Assembly (NCBI RefSeq): GCF_000025565.1
Contig: NC_014121.1
Coordinates: 558,001 to 622,000, forward strand
Source: Enterobacter cloacae subsp. cloacae ATCC 13047
GTDB taxonomy: Bacteria; Pseudomonadota; Gammaproteobacteria; Enterobacterales; Enterobacteriaceae
Reading direction: 5' to 3'
DNA: 64,000 nucleotides
The translations under genes and the position numbers were made by a program. The notes beneath the pieces are model-generated. The model saw nothing but the letters and a program-made list of their open reading frames with translations, searched no databases and was not told the origin of the DNA. Position 1 is the stretch's first letter. Each line of letters begins with the position of its first letter. This document shows, piece after piece, positions 55,876-64,000 of the stretch.

Positions 55876-57056
55876 GGTGTTACTCCTTCATCCAGATCTT
55901 TGCCCAGGGGAATCGCACCGACTTCGCTGAAGTTGGCGACGCTTGCGGATTTTTCATAAAAACGGGGGGCGAGGGCGTTGGTCCCGCCGGTACGGTAAAA
56001 CGGATCGTCGCGTTGAATCGGCAGCGAAACCACGCAGCGGGTGACGGCGGATTTATAGATCGCGGTTATCAGCTCCAGCGAGCGTTTGCCCTGCAGACCA
56101 TCCACTAACGGCGCCGTGCCGTGCTCGATGGCATACAGCAGGTCGTTAATCTGCCCGGTGTGCAGCGTCCATTCGAGCTTCGGCGTCTCGTGAAAAACGG
56201 CGTTAAGCTGCGCTTCCCGTTGCCGGTCCCGATCCTCCTGGGGGAAGCCGTTATCAGCGCTGACGCTGGCAAAGGCCTGCCACGGTGCAGAGATGCGCGC
56301 CTTTTCACCCTGGATAATGATTTTCTGATCTTCTCCGTGGTGCACGACCGAGGCGGTTAGCTGAGTGAGTGCGCCGCTGGGGTATTTAAATATTGCCGCG
56401 CTGAGATCTTCGACTTCAGCGTTGTCGTGCGCCACGTTGGTCATCATAGCCACCACTTCAGACGGGAAACCCAGCATCCACTGAATGGCGTCGATGTGGT
56501 GAACCGCGTGGTTAAGGGTGCAGCCGCCGCCCTCTTTTTCCCAGGTGCCGCGCCACCACAGGTCGTAGTAGCAGTGTCCGCGCCACCAGAACGAGTCCAC
56601 CTGGGCATGGCACACCTTGCCAGCAAGGCCCGAATCCAGCGCCGCTTTTAAACGCCAGAAGGCATCGGTAAAGCGGTTTTGAGCGATGATGGCGAGCAAT
56701 TTACCGCTGGCCTGTTGCGCGGCGATCATGGCGTCGCACTCCTCCAGCGAGGCGGCCATTGGTTTTTCGCACAGCACATGGCAACCCGCATTGAGGGCAT
56801 TAATGCTTATCTCTGCATGAACGTGGGGCGGCGTGCAGACGTCGACAATATCGATATCTGGCTCTGACGCCAGCATCTGCTCGTGGCTTTCATACACGCG
56901 TGCGTCCGTCAGGTTGTAGCGTGCTTTTTTCTCGTGGGCTTTTTCCGGGTAGATATCGACCAGCGCGACGATCCGGCAGCGTTGGCCAAACTGCAAATAA
57001 CCCTGAATATGGTTATGCGAGATATTTCCTGTTCCCACGATAGCGACATTTAACAT
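55872..57056 (-). CDS. Gfo/Idh/MocA-family oxidoreductase B (operon gene 2)
   Basis: A 394-residue dehydrogenase. The ATG at 57056 follows AGGAGA and gives MLNVAIVGTGNISHNH with the Rossmann motif at 7-12. EKP is at 97-99, and LNHAVHHIDAIQWM carries the active-site His186 and Asp189. A 12-codon longer frame overlaps the upstream gene and is not used. The C-terminal extension of about 40 residues is unique among the four. Confidence 0.9.
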   Translation of the reverse strand: MLNVAIVGTGNISHNHIQGYLQFGQRCRIVALVDIYPEKAHEKKARYNLTDARVYESHEQMLASEPDIDIVDVCTPPHVHAEISINALNAGCHVLCEKPMAASLEECDAMIAAQQASGKLLAIIAQNRFTDAFWRLKAALDSGLAGKVCHAQVDSFWWRGHCYYDLWWRGTWEKEGGGCTLNHAVHHIDAIQWMLGFPSEVVAMMTNVAHDNAEVEDLSAAIFKYPSGALTQLTASVVHHGEDQKIIIQGEKARISAPWQAFASVSADNGFPQEDRDRQREAQLNAVFHETPKLEWTLHTGQINDLLYAIEHGTAPLVDGLQGKRSLELITAIYKSAVTRCVVSLPIQRDDPFYRTGGTNALAPRFYEKSASVANFSEVGAIPLGKDLDEGVTP

Positions 57057-57072
57057 CGTTTCTTCTCCTGAG

Positions 57073-58224
57073 TTACCAGGTGCCGGAGGCATCCAGCGTG
57101 ACGCTGGCGGTCTCTTTAGCCACTGAGGTGCTGATACGCTGTTGAAGCAAGCGCAGATACTGTTTCTCGTTGAGCGGGAGGTCGACCCAGTCGTCGGTCC
57201 AGGTGGAGAGGTGCATGGCGTTGGAGAGCGTTAACCCGTGGATCCCTTCCAGCCCCGGGGCAATGAGCGGCTCGCCGCGCAGGATGGCGCCGCAGAAATT
57301 GGCGGTAATGACGTGGTGTTCGCTGCATTCCGGGCCGACGGGAAGCGTGACCTCCCAGCATTCCGGTTCACCAAAGCCGTTTTGCCAGCGGGCGTTGAAG
57401 GCGGTTTCAGATTCCCGCAGCCGCCAGTAGCGCAGTTTCCCTTCTTCGACGACCACCTTGCCGCGATCGCCGACGATCTCCAGCCGGTTGGTCCCCGGCG
57501 TTTCAGCCACGGTCGTGATAAATACGCCCGTCGCACCGTTGGCGTATTCGGCGTAGGCGGTGACCTCATCTTCCACTTCAATGTCGCGATGCTTACCAAA
57601 CTGGCAAAACGCGCGCAGACGGATCGGCATACCAACCAGCCACTGCCAGAGATCGAGCTGATGTGGGTCCTGATTGAGCAGTACGCCACCGCCTTCTCCT
57701 TTCCAGGTGGCGCGCCAGCCGCCGGAGTTGTAGTAGCTCTGCGAGCGATACCAGTTGGTAATGATCCAGTTGGAGCGGCGGATCTCACCCAGCTCGCCGC
57801 TGTCGATCAGATCTTTCACCTTCTGGTAGAGCGGATTCGGGCGCTGGTTGTACATGATGCCGAACACCACATCGCAGGTCCGGGCACAGGCGTTCATTTC
57901 CTGCACCTGCGCCGTATATACGCCGGCCGGTTTTTCGCAGAGCGTGTGGATGCCGTGGCGCATTGCCAGCATCGACAGACGCGGATGCTCGTAGTGCGGC
58001 GTTGCGACAATCACCGCGTCGATAAGTCCGCTCTGAAGCATCTCCTGCGCATCGCTGAAAAGGGGGAGGGAGCCGACCAGCTGGCGAATGGCCGGATGCT
58101 TTTCCGGTGCATTATCACAAACCGCCGCCAGGCATGCGTCACTGACCGTACCCGCCAGTAAATAACGGGCGTGGACCGTACCGATATTACCTATTCCGAT
58201 AATGCCAAAACGTACCTTCTCCAT
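57073..58224 (-). CDS. Gfo/Idh/MocA-family oxidoreductase A (operon gene 1)
   Basis: First gene of the operon, 383 residues from the ATG at 58224, which has AAGGTG upstream; the open frame to 58413 covers the promoter region and is not coding. Rossmann motif GIIGIGNIG at 7-15, CEKPAG at 96-101, and NQDPHQLDLWQW with His188 and Asp191. It is divergent from the LacI-type regulator. The substrate is unknown; a sugar or glycoside is inferred from the family and the nearby GPH symporter. Confidence 0.9.
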   Translation of the reverse strand: MEKVRFGIIGIGNIGTVHARYLLAGTVSDACLAAVCDNAPEKHPAIRQLVGSLPLFSDAQEMLQSGLIDAVIVATPHYEHPRLSMLAMRHGIHTLCEKPAGVYTAQVQEMNACARTCDVVFGIMYNQRPNPLYQKVKDLIDSGELGEIRRSNWIITNWYRSQSYYNSGGWRATWKGEGGGVLLNQDPHQLDLWQWLVGMPIRLRAFCQFGKHRDIEVEDEVTAYAEYANGATGVFITTVAETPGTNRLEIVGDRGKVVVEEGKLRYWRLRESETAFNARWQNGFGEPECWEVTLPVGPECSEHHVITANFCGAILRGEPLIAPGLEGIHGLTLSNAMHLSTWTDDWVDLPLNEKQYLRLLQQRISTSVAKETASVTLDASGTW

Positions 58225-58299
58225 GTCACACCTTAATTTCAGTTGAAATGAGGGATGACCGGAAAATAGGAAAGGGGAGCCGCAGCGACAATGTGTTTT

Positions 58300-58389
58300 T
58301 GTGAGAATACTCGCAAGCTGTTTAAGTAATCTCCAGGGTATCTGAAATTTGGTTTTAAAATCAAAGCGCTGTTTCTGCAAATATTTGCA
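58300..58389. promoter_or_regulatory. Putative LacI-type operators in the divergent region
   Basis: TGTGAG/CTCGCA form an inverted repeat at 58300-58315 with one mismatch around AATA, and TGCAAATATTTGCA at 58376-58389 is a perfect 14-base palindrome. Both lie between the dehydrogenase operon and the regulator, the normal place for autoregulation. Which one is bound is not known. Confidence 0.5.
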
Positions 58390-58416
58390 AAAACTGATTG
58401 AGAGCGAGGTCACACT

Positions 58417-59475
58417 ATGCCGGGCAGGTTAAAAATGGAGGAGATTGCGACCCTGACGGGGTATTCCGTCAGCACGGTTTCGCGGGTATTAAGCGGCAAG
58501 TCTTATGCCAGCGATAAAGCCCGTGACGCGATCGTTCGCACCGCGCGCGAATTAGGTGTTCTGGAGGCAATGGCAAGCGGAAGGCTGTTAATTAACGGTA
58601 TCGCTGTCTTTGCCCCGGAAAGAACTTTTCAGGGGCGTGGAGACATTTTTTATCTGGAAGTGACCAAAGGCATTGCTGAAGCGTGCGCCCCGCATAACGT
58701 GTGGGTCAGTTGCTGCGGATTAGAAGAGCAGCACGCCGACGTGAAATTGTTTATGGAAAAGGCCAGCCATAAGAATATCAACGCAATAATAATTATTGGG
58801 ACTGATGATTCCACCATCTTTAAACTGGCGAGCACGCTGAATAAGCCCTGCGTATTGATTAACTCCGTTGATCGGGATCGGGTGCTGGACGCCGTGTCAC
58901 CCGATCACCGGGCGATTGGTTTCACCGCCATGCAGTACCTTTTTGAGCAGGGGCACCGCCGAGTGCTCACGCTCACCTGCCTGCGGCGTGAGACGCTGTA
59001 TGCGCGTCTGGACGGCATTAAAGAGGCGTACCGCCATTTTCACGTGGCCTTTGATCCCCAGCGTGATTTGCTGGTGACGGAGTGGTTTACGGCAGAGGAG
59101 GCCGAGCGGGCGCTGGATGCATGGCTGTTAAGTCATGACAGATCGCAGTGGCCAGAGGTGATTTTCCCGAACAGTACCAGCATGACGGAGGGGGTGATCA
59201 GGGCGTTAACGCGCCATGGGCTGCGCATTCCGGAAGACATTTCGCTCATTACGACCGATTTTGCATGGAATTTAGCGCACCGTCTGGAAAAACCGATCAC
59301 AGGCGTCACGGTGCCCTGCCGTGAGCTGGGGATTGAGGCCGTACACCTGCTGCAAACGCGGCTCAACCGACCTCAGGCGCCGGTCTATAACCTGCTGTTG
59401 CAGGGCAAAGTCATGGATTACGGCTCAGTCAGTAATGCCACGCGCCACGCGGCTCGCGTGGCGCTGGATCAGTAA
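58417..59475 (+). CDS. LacI-family transcription regulator
   Basis: A 352-residue regulator. The N-terminal helix-turn-helix (MEEIATLTGYSVSTVSRVLSG, positions 7-27) starts six residues later than usual, and the hinge has no YxPN. The periplasmic-binding-protein-like sensor follows, with AIIIIGTDDS, GFTAMQYLFEQGHRRV and VIFPNSTSMTEGVIRAL. AGGT precedes the ATG. It is divergent from the four-dehydrogenase operon, its probable target. Its stop directly abuts the convergent msrA stop with no gap. Confidence 0.92.
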   Translation: MPGRLKMEEIATLTGYSVSTVSRVLSGKSYASDKARDAIVRTARELGVLEAMASGRLLINGIAVFAPERTFQGRGDIFYLEVTKGIAEACAPHNVWVSCCGLEEQHADVKLFMEKASHKNINAIIIIGTDDSTIFKLASTLNKPCVLINSVDRDRVLDAVSPDHRAIGFTAMQYLFEQGHRRVLTLTCLRRETLYARLDGIKEAYRHFHVAFDPQRDLLVTEWFTAEEAERALDAWLLSHDRSQWPEVIFPNSTSMTEGVIRALTRHGLRIPEDISLITTDFAWNLAHRLEKPITGVTVPCRELGIEAVHLLQTRLNRPQAPVYNLLLQGKVMDYGSVSNATRHAARVALDQ

Positions 59476-60117
59476 TCAGGCAAGCTGCGGCGGCAGGCAC
59501 ACGCCGATGCCACCAATTCCGCAGTAGCCGTACGGATTTTTGTGCAGATACTGCTGGTGGTCGTCCTCGGCATAGTAGAACGGTTTCGCGGTGGTGATTT
59601 CCGTTGTCACCTCGCGCGTATCACCTGCGTCGCGCATGGCCTGCTGGAAACGCTCCTTACTGGCGAGTGCGGCGGCTTCCTGCTCAGGCGTGAGCGGATA
59701 AATCGCCGAACGATACTGGGTGCCATGGTCATTACCCTGACGCATACCCTGCGCCGGGTCGTGGTTTTCCCAGAACACCTGCAGTAGCTGTTCATAGCTG
59801 ATGACGGACGGGTCGTATACCACGCGTACGGCTTCAGCATGGCCGGTCTCGCCGGAGCAGACTTCGCGGTAGGTGGGGTTTGGCGTATATCCGCCCGTGT
59901 AGCCCGCCGCGGTGCTGTAGACGCCAGGCAACTGCCAGTAGAGGCGTTCCACGCCCCAGAAGCAGCCCATGGCAAACAGGGCGATTTCCATGCCTTCAGG
60001 TACGTTGGTCATGGAATGGCCATTCACGGCGTGTAAGGTTGCGACTGGCATAGGGGTGTTGCGTCCCGGTAATGCATCTGCTTGTGAAACCAGATGCTTT
60101 TTGTCGAATAAACTCAC
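59476..60117 (-). CDS. msrA: Peptide-methionine (S)-S-oxide reductase MsrA
   Basis: Repairs oxidised methionine, thioredoxin-dependent. The catalytic Cys52 is in [13 protein letters not shown], and the resolving cysteines Cys199 and Cys207 are near the C-terminus ([11 protein letters not shown]). [14 protein letters not shown] and [13 protein letters not shown] are conserved. Length is 213 residues, close to E. coli. It is divergent from tamA as in E. coli. Confidence 0.97.
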   Translation of the reverse strand: MSLFDKKHLVSQADALPGRNTPMPVATLHAVNGHSMTNVPEGMEIALFAMGCFWGVERLYWQLPGVYSTAAGYTGGYTPNPTYREVCSGETGHAEAVRVVYDPSVISYEQLLQVFWENHDPAQGMRQGNDHGTQYRSAIYPLTPEQEAAALASKERFQQAMRDAGDTREVTTEITTAKPFYYAEDDHQQYLHKNPYGYCGIGGIGVCLPPQLA

Positions 60118-60342
60118 GATGGGGCCTCCCGGGGTGCGATGTTTCGGTTAAGGTTGTCACGAAGCGTTTAATTGAACACAATAAATGCGCTGAATGAGTC
60201 TAGATTTAATCATAAGAAATATTTGGGTGTTACACCCTTTTTCAACCCGAGAATTGGGTTTTTTGGCTAACAGGCCGTATTTTGCCGCGGAGCGGCACTT
60301 CATTTGCTTCCAGGGTGGAAACAGGGATATTCAGGAGAGAAC

Positions 60343-62076
60343 GTGACAAAAATCCGCCAGTTATGTTTGGTCAGTGTCTTGCTGACAAGCGGGGTTGCCA
60401 GCGCGGCGAATGTCCGTTTGCAGGTTGAGGGGTTATCCGGGGCGCTGGAAAAAAACGTGCGTGCACAGCTGTCGACGATTGAAAGTGACGAAGTGACGCC
60501 GGACCGGCGTTTTCGTGCACGCGTGGACGACGCGATACGCGAAGGGCTAAAAGCCCTGGGATATTACGAACCCACCATCGATTTCGATCTCCGCCCACCG
60601 CCAAAAAAGGGGCGGCAGGTGCTTATTGCCCGCGTCTCGCCGGGTGAGCCGGTGCTGATAGGCGGCACCAATGTGGTGTTACGCGGCGGCGCGCGTACCG
60701 ATCGCGATTATCTGGATCTGCTCAGTACGCGGCCTAAAATTGGTACCGTACTGAATCACGGTGATTACGACAGTTTCAAAAAATCACTGACGAGCGTCTC
60801 CTTACGCAAGGGCTACTTCGACAGCCAGTTCAATAAAAGCCAGCTGGGCATTGCGCTGGGCAGACGCCAGGCCTTCTGGGATATCGACTACGACAGCGGC
60901 GAACGTTACCGCTTTGGCGATGTGACGTTCGAAGGCTCGCAAATTCGTGAAGAGTACCTGCAAAACCTCGTGCCGTTCAAAAAGGGTGACTACTACCATT
61001 CACGCGATCTGGCCGAGCTGAACCGCCGCCTGTCGGCAACCGGGTGGTTTAATTCGGTGGTCGTTGCGCCGGAGTTTGAAAAGGCCCGCAAAACCAAGGT
61101 ATTACCACTGCACGGTGTGGTGTCGCCACGCACCGAAAACACCATTGAGACCGGGGCTGGCTATTCAACGGACGTGGGGCCGCGCGTGAGGGCGACCTGG
61201 AAAAAGCCGTGGATGAACTCGTACGGCCATAGCCTGACCACCAGTGCCAGTATCTCAGCCCCGGAGCAACAGCTCGACTTCAGCTACAAAATTCCGCTGC
61301 TGAAGAACCCGCTTGAGCAGTATTACCTGGTCCAGGGGGGCTTTAAGCGTACCGATCTGAACGATACCGAGTCGGATTCCACCACGCTTGCCGTATCCCG
61401 ATTCTGGGATCTCTCCAGCGGCTGGCAGCGCGCCATTAACCTGCGCTGGAGTCTTGACCACTTTACCCAGGCCAACGTCACCAACACCACCATGCTGCTC
61501 TATCCGGGGGTAATGATCAGCCGTACCCGCTCACGCGGCGGCCTGATGCCGACCTGGGGCGATTCCCAGCGTTACTCTATCGATTACTCCAACACCATGT
61601 GGGGTTCCGATGTGGATTTCTCGGTGATTCAGGCGCAAAACGTCTGGATCCGCACGCTGTATGACAAACACCGCTTTGTGATGCGCGGGAACCTCGGCTG
61701 GATTGAAACCGGCGACTTCGACAAAGTCCCGCCCGACCTGCGCTTCTTCGCCGGGGGCGACCGCAGTATCCGCGGCTACAAATACAAATCCATCGCGCCT
61801 AAAGATGATGACGGCAAGCTGATCGGGGCCTCCAAGCTGGCGACCGGCTCGCTGGAGTACCAGTACAATGTCAGCGGAAAATGGTGGGGCGCCATGTTTG
61901 TGGACGGCGGCGAAGCGGTGAGCGATATCCGCCGCAGTGATTTCAAAACCGGCGCGGGCGTGGGCGTGCGCTGGCAGTCGCCCGTCGGGCCCATCAAGCT
62001 CGACTTCGCTGTGCCGGTGGGTGACAAAGAAGAACACGGTTTACAGTTTTACATCGGTCTGGGGCCTGAATTATGA
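60343..62076 (+). CDS. tamA: Outer-membrane translocation and assembly protein TamA
   Basis: Omp85-family outer-membrane barrel that with TamB forms the TAM complex for autotransporter assembly and envelope lipid transport. The GTG at 60343 after CAGGAGAG gives 577 residues, as in E. coli; the frame upstream to 60304 is not used. A signal peptide ends near VASA. Three POTRA domains cover about 22-260, and the barrel 265-577 contains the Omp85 motif [13 protein letters not shown] and ends FYIGLGPEL. The stop overlaps the tamB start in ATGA. Confidence 0.97.
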   Translation: MTKIRQLCLVSVLLTSGVASAANVRLQVEGLSGALEKNVRAQLSTIESDEVTPDRRFRARVDDAIREGLKALGYYEPTIDFDLRPPPKKGRQVLIARVSPGEPVLIGGTNVVLRGGARTDRDYLDLLSTRPKIGTVLNHGDYDSFKKSLTSVSLRKGYFDSQFNKSQLGIALGRRQAFWDIDYDSGERYRFGDVTFEGSQIREEYLQNLVPFKKGDYYHSRDLAELNRRLSATGWFNSVVVAPEFEKARKTKVLPLHGVVSPRTENTIETGAGYSTDVGPRVRATWKKPWMNSYGHSLTTSASISAPEQQLDFSYKIPLLKNPLEQYYLVQGGFKRTDLNDTESDSTTLAVSRFWDLSSGWQRAINLRWSLDHFTQANVTNTTMLLYPGVMISRTRSRGGLMPTWGDSQRYSIDYSNTMWGSDVDFSVIQAQNVWIRTLYDKHRFVMRGNLGWIETGDFDKVPPDLRFFAGGDRSIRGYKYKSIAPKDDDGKLIGASKLATGSLEYQYNVSGKWWGAMFVDGGEAVSDIRRSDFKTGAGVGVRWQSPVGPIKLDFAVPVGDKEEHGLQFYIGLGPEL

Positions 62077-64000
62077 GTTTATGGAAGAAGATAAGCCTCG
62101 GAGTACTGATTTTTATCGTGCTGCTGCTCGGTACGGTGGCGTTTCTGGTGGGCACGACAACCGGTCTGCATCTGCTGTTTAACGCGGCGAACCGCTGGGT
62201 ACCCGGGCTGGAAATCGGCCAGGTGACGGGCGGCTGGCGCGATCTACGTCTGAAGAATATTCGCTACGAGCAGCCTGGCGTTGCGGTCAACGCGGGCGAG
62301 TTTCACCTTGCCGTCAGGCTGGGTTGCCTGCGGGACAGTAAGCTCTGCGTCAACGACCTGTCGCTAAAAGATGTGAACGTGGCGATTGATTCGGAGAAAA
62401 TGCCGAAATCAGCGCCGGTTGAAGAAGAGGACAGCGGCCCGCTGAATCTCTCGACGCCGTACCCGATTGCGCTTTATCGGGTGGCGCTGGACAACGTCAA
62501 TGTCAAAATCGATGACACCACCGTATCGGTGATGGATTTCACCTCCGGCCTGCGCTGGCAGGAGAAAAACCTCACCCTGACGCCAACCACCCTGCAGGGA
62601 TTGCTGATCGCGCTGCCGAAGGTGGCGGACGTGGCGCAAGAGGAGATCGTCGAGCCGAAGATCCAGAACCCACAGCCGGAAGAGAAACCGCTGGGTGAAA
62701 CGCTGAAAGATCTGTTCTCGAAGCCCGTCCTGCCGGAGATGACGGACGTGCACCTGCCGCTGAACCTGAATATCGAAGCGTTCAAGGGCGAGCAGTTGCG
62801 TCTGACTGGCGACACCGATCTCACGGTCTATAACATGTTGCTGAAGGTCAGCAGCATCGACGGCAACATGAAGCTCGACGCGCTGGATATCGACACCAAC
62901 CAGGGCTCTGTCAATGCCTCGGGTCATGCCCTGCTGCGTGACAACTGGCCGGTGGATATTACCCTGAACAGCGCGCTCAACATCGACCCGCTGAAAGGCG
63001 AAAAAGTGAAGGTTAAGGTGGGCGGCGCGCTACGCGACAAGCTGGATGTTGGGGTGAATCTCTCCGGCCCGGTGGACATGGTCCTGCGCGCGCAAACCCA
63101 GCTGGCGGAAGCCGGACTGCCACTTAACCTTGAGGTGGTCAGCAAGCAGCTGTACTGGCCGTTCACCGGCGAAAAACAGTTCCAGGCCGATGACCTGAAG
63201 CTGAAGCTGAGCGGCAAGATGACCGATTACACGCTGTCGTTCCGTACCGCCGTGAAGGGCCAGGACGTGCCACCCGCCACGATCACGCTGGATGCAAAAG
63301 GGAATGAACAGCAGGTTAATCTCGACAAACTGACCGTTGCGGCGCTGGAAGGCAAAACCGAGCTGACCGCGCTGCTCGACTGGCAGCAGGCGATCAGCTG
63401 GCGCGGTGAGCTGAAGCTCTCGGGGATTAACACGGCGAAAGAGGTGCCGGACTGGCCGTCAAAACTGGACGGTCTTATCAAAACCCGCGGCAGCCTGTAC
63501 GGCGGCACGTGGCAGATGGATGTCCCGGAAATCAAGCTCACCGGTAACGTGAAGCAGAACAAGGTTAACGTAGAAGGTTCGCTCAAAGGCAACAGCTACC
63601 TGCAGTGGGTGATCCCGGGTCTGCACGTGGCGCTGGGCCGCAACACGGCGGATATCAAAGGCGAGCTGGGGGTGAAAGATCTGAACCTCGACGCCACTAT
63701 CGATGCGCCGAATCTGGATAACGCCCTTCCGGGGCTTGGCGGCACGGCGAAGGGGCTGCTTAAGGTGCGCGGCACGGTGGATGCACCGCAGTTGCTGGCG
63801 GATATCACGGCCAGTAACCTGCGCTGGCAGGAGCTGTCCATCGCCCGCGTTCGCGTTGACGGGGATGTGAAATCCACCGATCAGATCGGCGGTAACCTGA
63901 ACCTGCGCGTGGAGCGCATTTCTCAGCCGGACGTGAACATTAATCTGGTGACCCTGGACGCCAAAGGCAACGAGAAGCAGCACGACCTCCAGCTGCGCGT
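62073..64000 (+). CDS. tamB: TamB inner-membrane-anchored AsmA-like protein (cut by window end)
   Basis: The first 642 codons are present with no stop; the E. coli protein has 1259 residues. The ATG at 62073 overlaps the tamA stop. A single N-terminal membrane segment at about 8-28 anchors a long periplasmic beta-helical groove that bridges to TamA and carries phospholipids. The repeated amphipathic beta-strands ([34 protein letters not shown]) are typical of the AsmA/VPS13-like group. Confidence 0.96.
   Translation, partial: MSLWKKISLGVLIFIVLLLGTVAFLVGTTTGLHLLFNAANRWVPGLEIGQVTGGWRDLRLKNIRYEQPGVAVNAGEFHLAVRLGCLRDSKLCVNDLSLKDVNVAIDSEKMPKSAPVEEEDSGPLNLSTPYPIALYRVALDNVNVKIDDTTVSVMDFTSGLRWQEKNLTLTPTTLQGLLIALPKVADVAQEEIVEPKIQNPQPEEKPLGETLKDLFSKPVLPEMTDVHLPLNLNIEAFKGEQLRLTGDTDLTVYNMLLKVSSIDGNMKLDALDIDTNQGSVNASGHALLRDNWPVDITLNSALNIDPLKGEKVKVKVGGALRDKLDVGVNLSGPVDMVLRAQTQLAEAGLPLNLEVVSKQLYWPFTGEKQFQADDLKLKLSGKMTDYTLSFRTAVKGQDVPPATITLDAKGNEQQVNLDKLTVAALEGKTELTALLDWQQAISWRGELKLSGINTAKEVPDWPSKLDGLIKTRGSLYGGTWQMDVPEIKLTGNVKQNKVNVEGSLKGNSYLQWVIPGLHVALGRNTADIKGELGVKDLNLDATIDAPNLDNALPGLGGTAKGLLKVRGTVDAPQLLADITASNLRWQELSIARVRVDGDVKSTDQIGGNLNLRVERISQPDVNINLVTLDAKGNEKQHDLQLR

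Noticed and set aside
53776..58224. Myo-inositol catabolic (iol) cluster
   Set aside because: Dehydrogenases fit, but no IolB, IolC, IolD or IolE homologue is present.

Overview
The window is a chromosomal segment of a gamma-proteobacterium of the order Enterobacterales, most likely Enterobacter or a close relative. This is inferred from gene order and from protein sequences that match Escherichia coli homologues nearly residue for residue. The backbone follows the E. coli 94-96 minute region: nnr-tsaE-amiB-mutL-miaA-hfq-hflX-hflK-hflC-yjeT-purA-nsrR-rnr-rlmB, aidB, yjfN-bsmA-yjfP, the complete ula regulon, yjfY, rpsF-priB-rpsR-rplI, ytfB, fklB, cycA, ytfE, ytfF, qorB-ytfH, cpdB-cysQ-ytfJ-ytfK-paeA(ytfL), msrA and tamA-tamB. 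The window opens inside nnr and closes inside tamB.

Region by region: 1-9.4 kb holds the cell-wall, mismatch-repair, tRNA-modification and hfq-hfl superoperon. 9.4-14.7 kb holds purA and the nsrR-rnr-rlmB run. 14.8-19.8 kb holds an MHS-type transporter, aidB and a Cache-type chemoreceptor. 20-28.7 kb holds small DUF1471 stress proteins and the L-ascorbate system: ulaR, ulaG divergent from ulaABCDEF, with a well-defined repeat array between them. 28.9-30.5 kb is the S6/PriB/S18/L9 operon. 30.6-37.5 kb holds an EamA exporter, ytfB, fklB, cycA, ytfE with a near-perfect NsrR site, and a Tsr-like chemoreceptor.

Accessory material breaks the backbone at several points. Between ytfF and qorB lie two AraC-family regulators and a 632-residue ketoacyl synthase that I recognise as FabY-like. 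Between paeA and msrA lies an AT-rich island carrying an OLD-family ATPase/TOPRIM nuclease whose frame continues past its stop codon. Beside it is a GC-rich catabolic operon with four paralogous Gfo/Idh/MocA oxidoreductases, a GPH-type symporter and a divergent LacI-type regulator.

Regulatory signals visible in the sequence include sigma-28-type promoters upstream of both chemoreceptors, the NsrR operator at ytfE (nsrR itself is in this window), the ula operator array, an S6:S18 leader and several intrinsic terminators. Two families of dispersed palindromes, REP-like and CTCTCCC-type, sit at gene ends. The two strongest candidates for undescribed biology are the four-dehydrogenase operon (52.1-59.5 kb) and the orphan OLD nuclease with its in-frame stop (50.1-51.9 kb).
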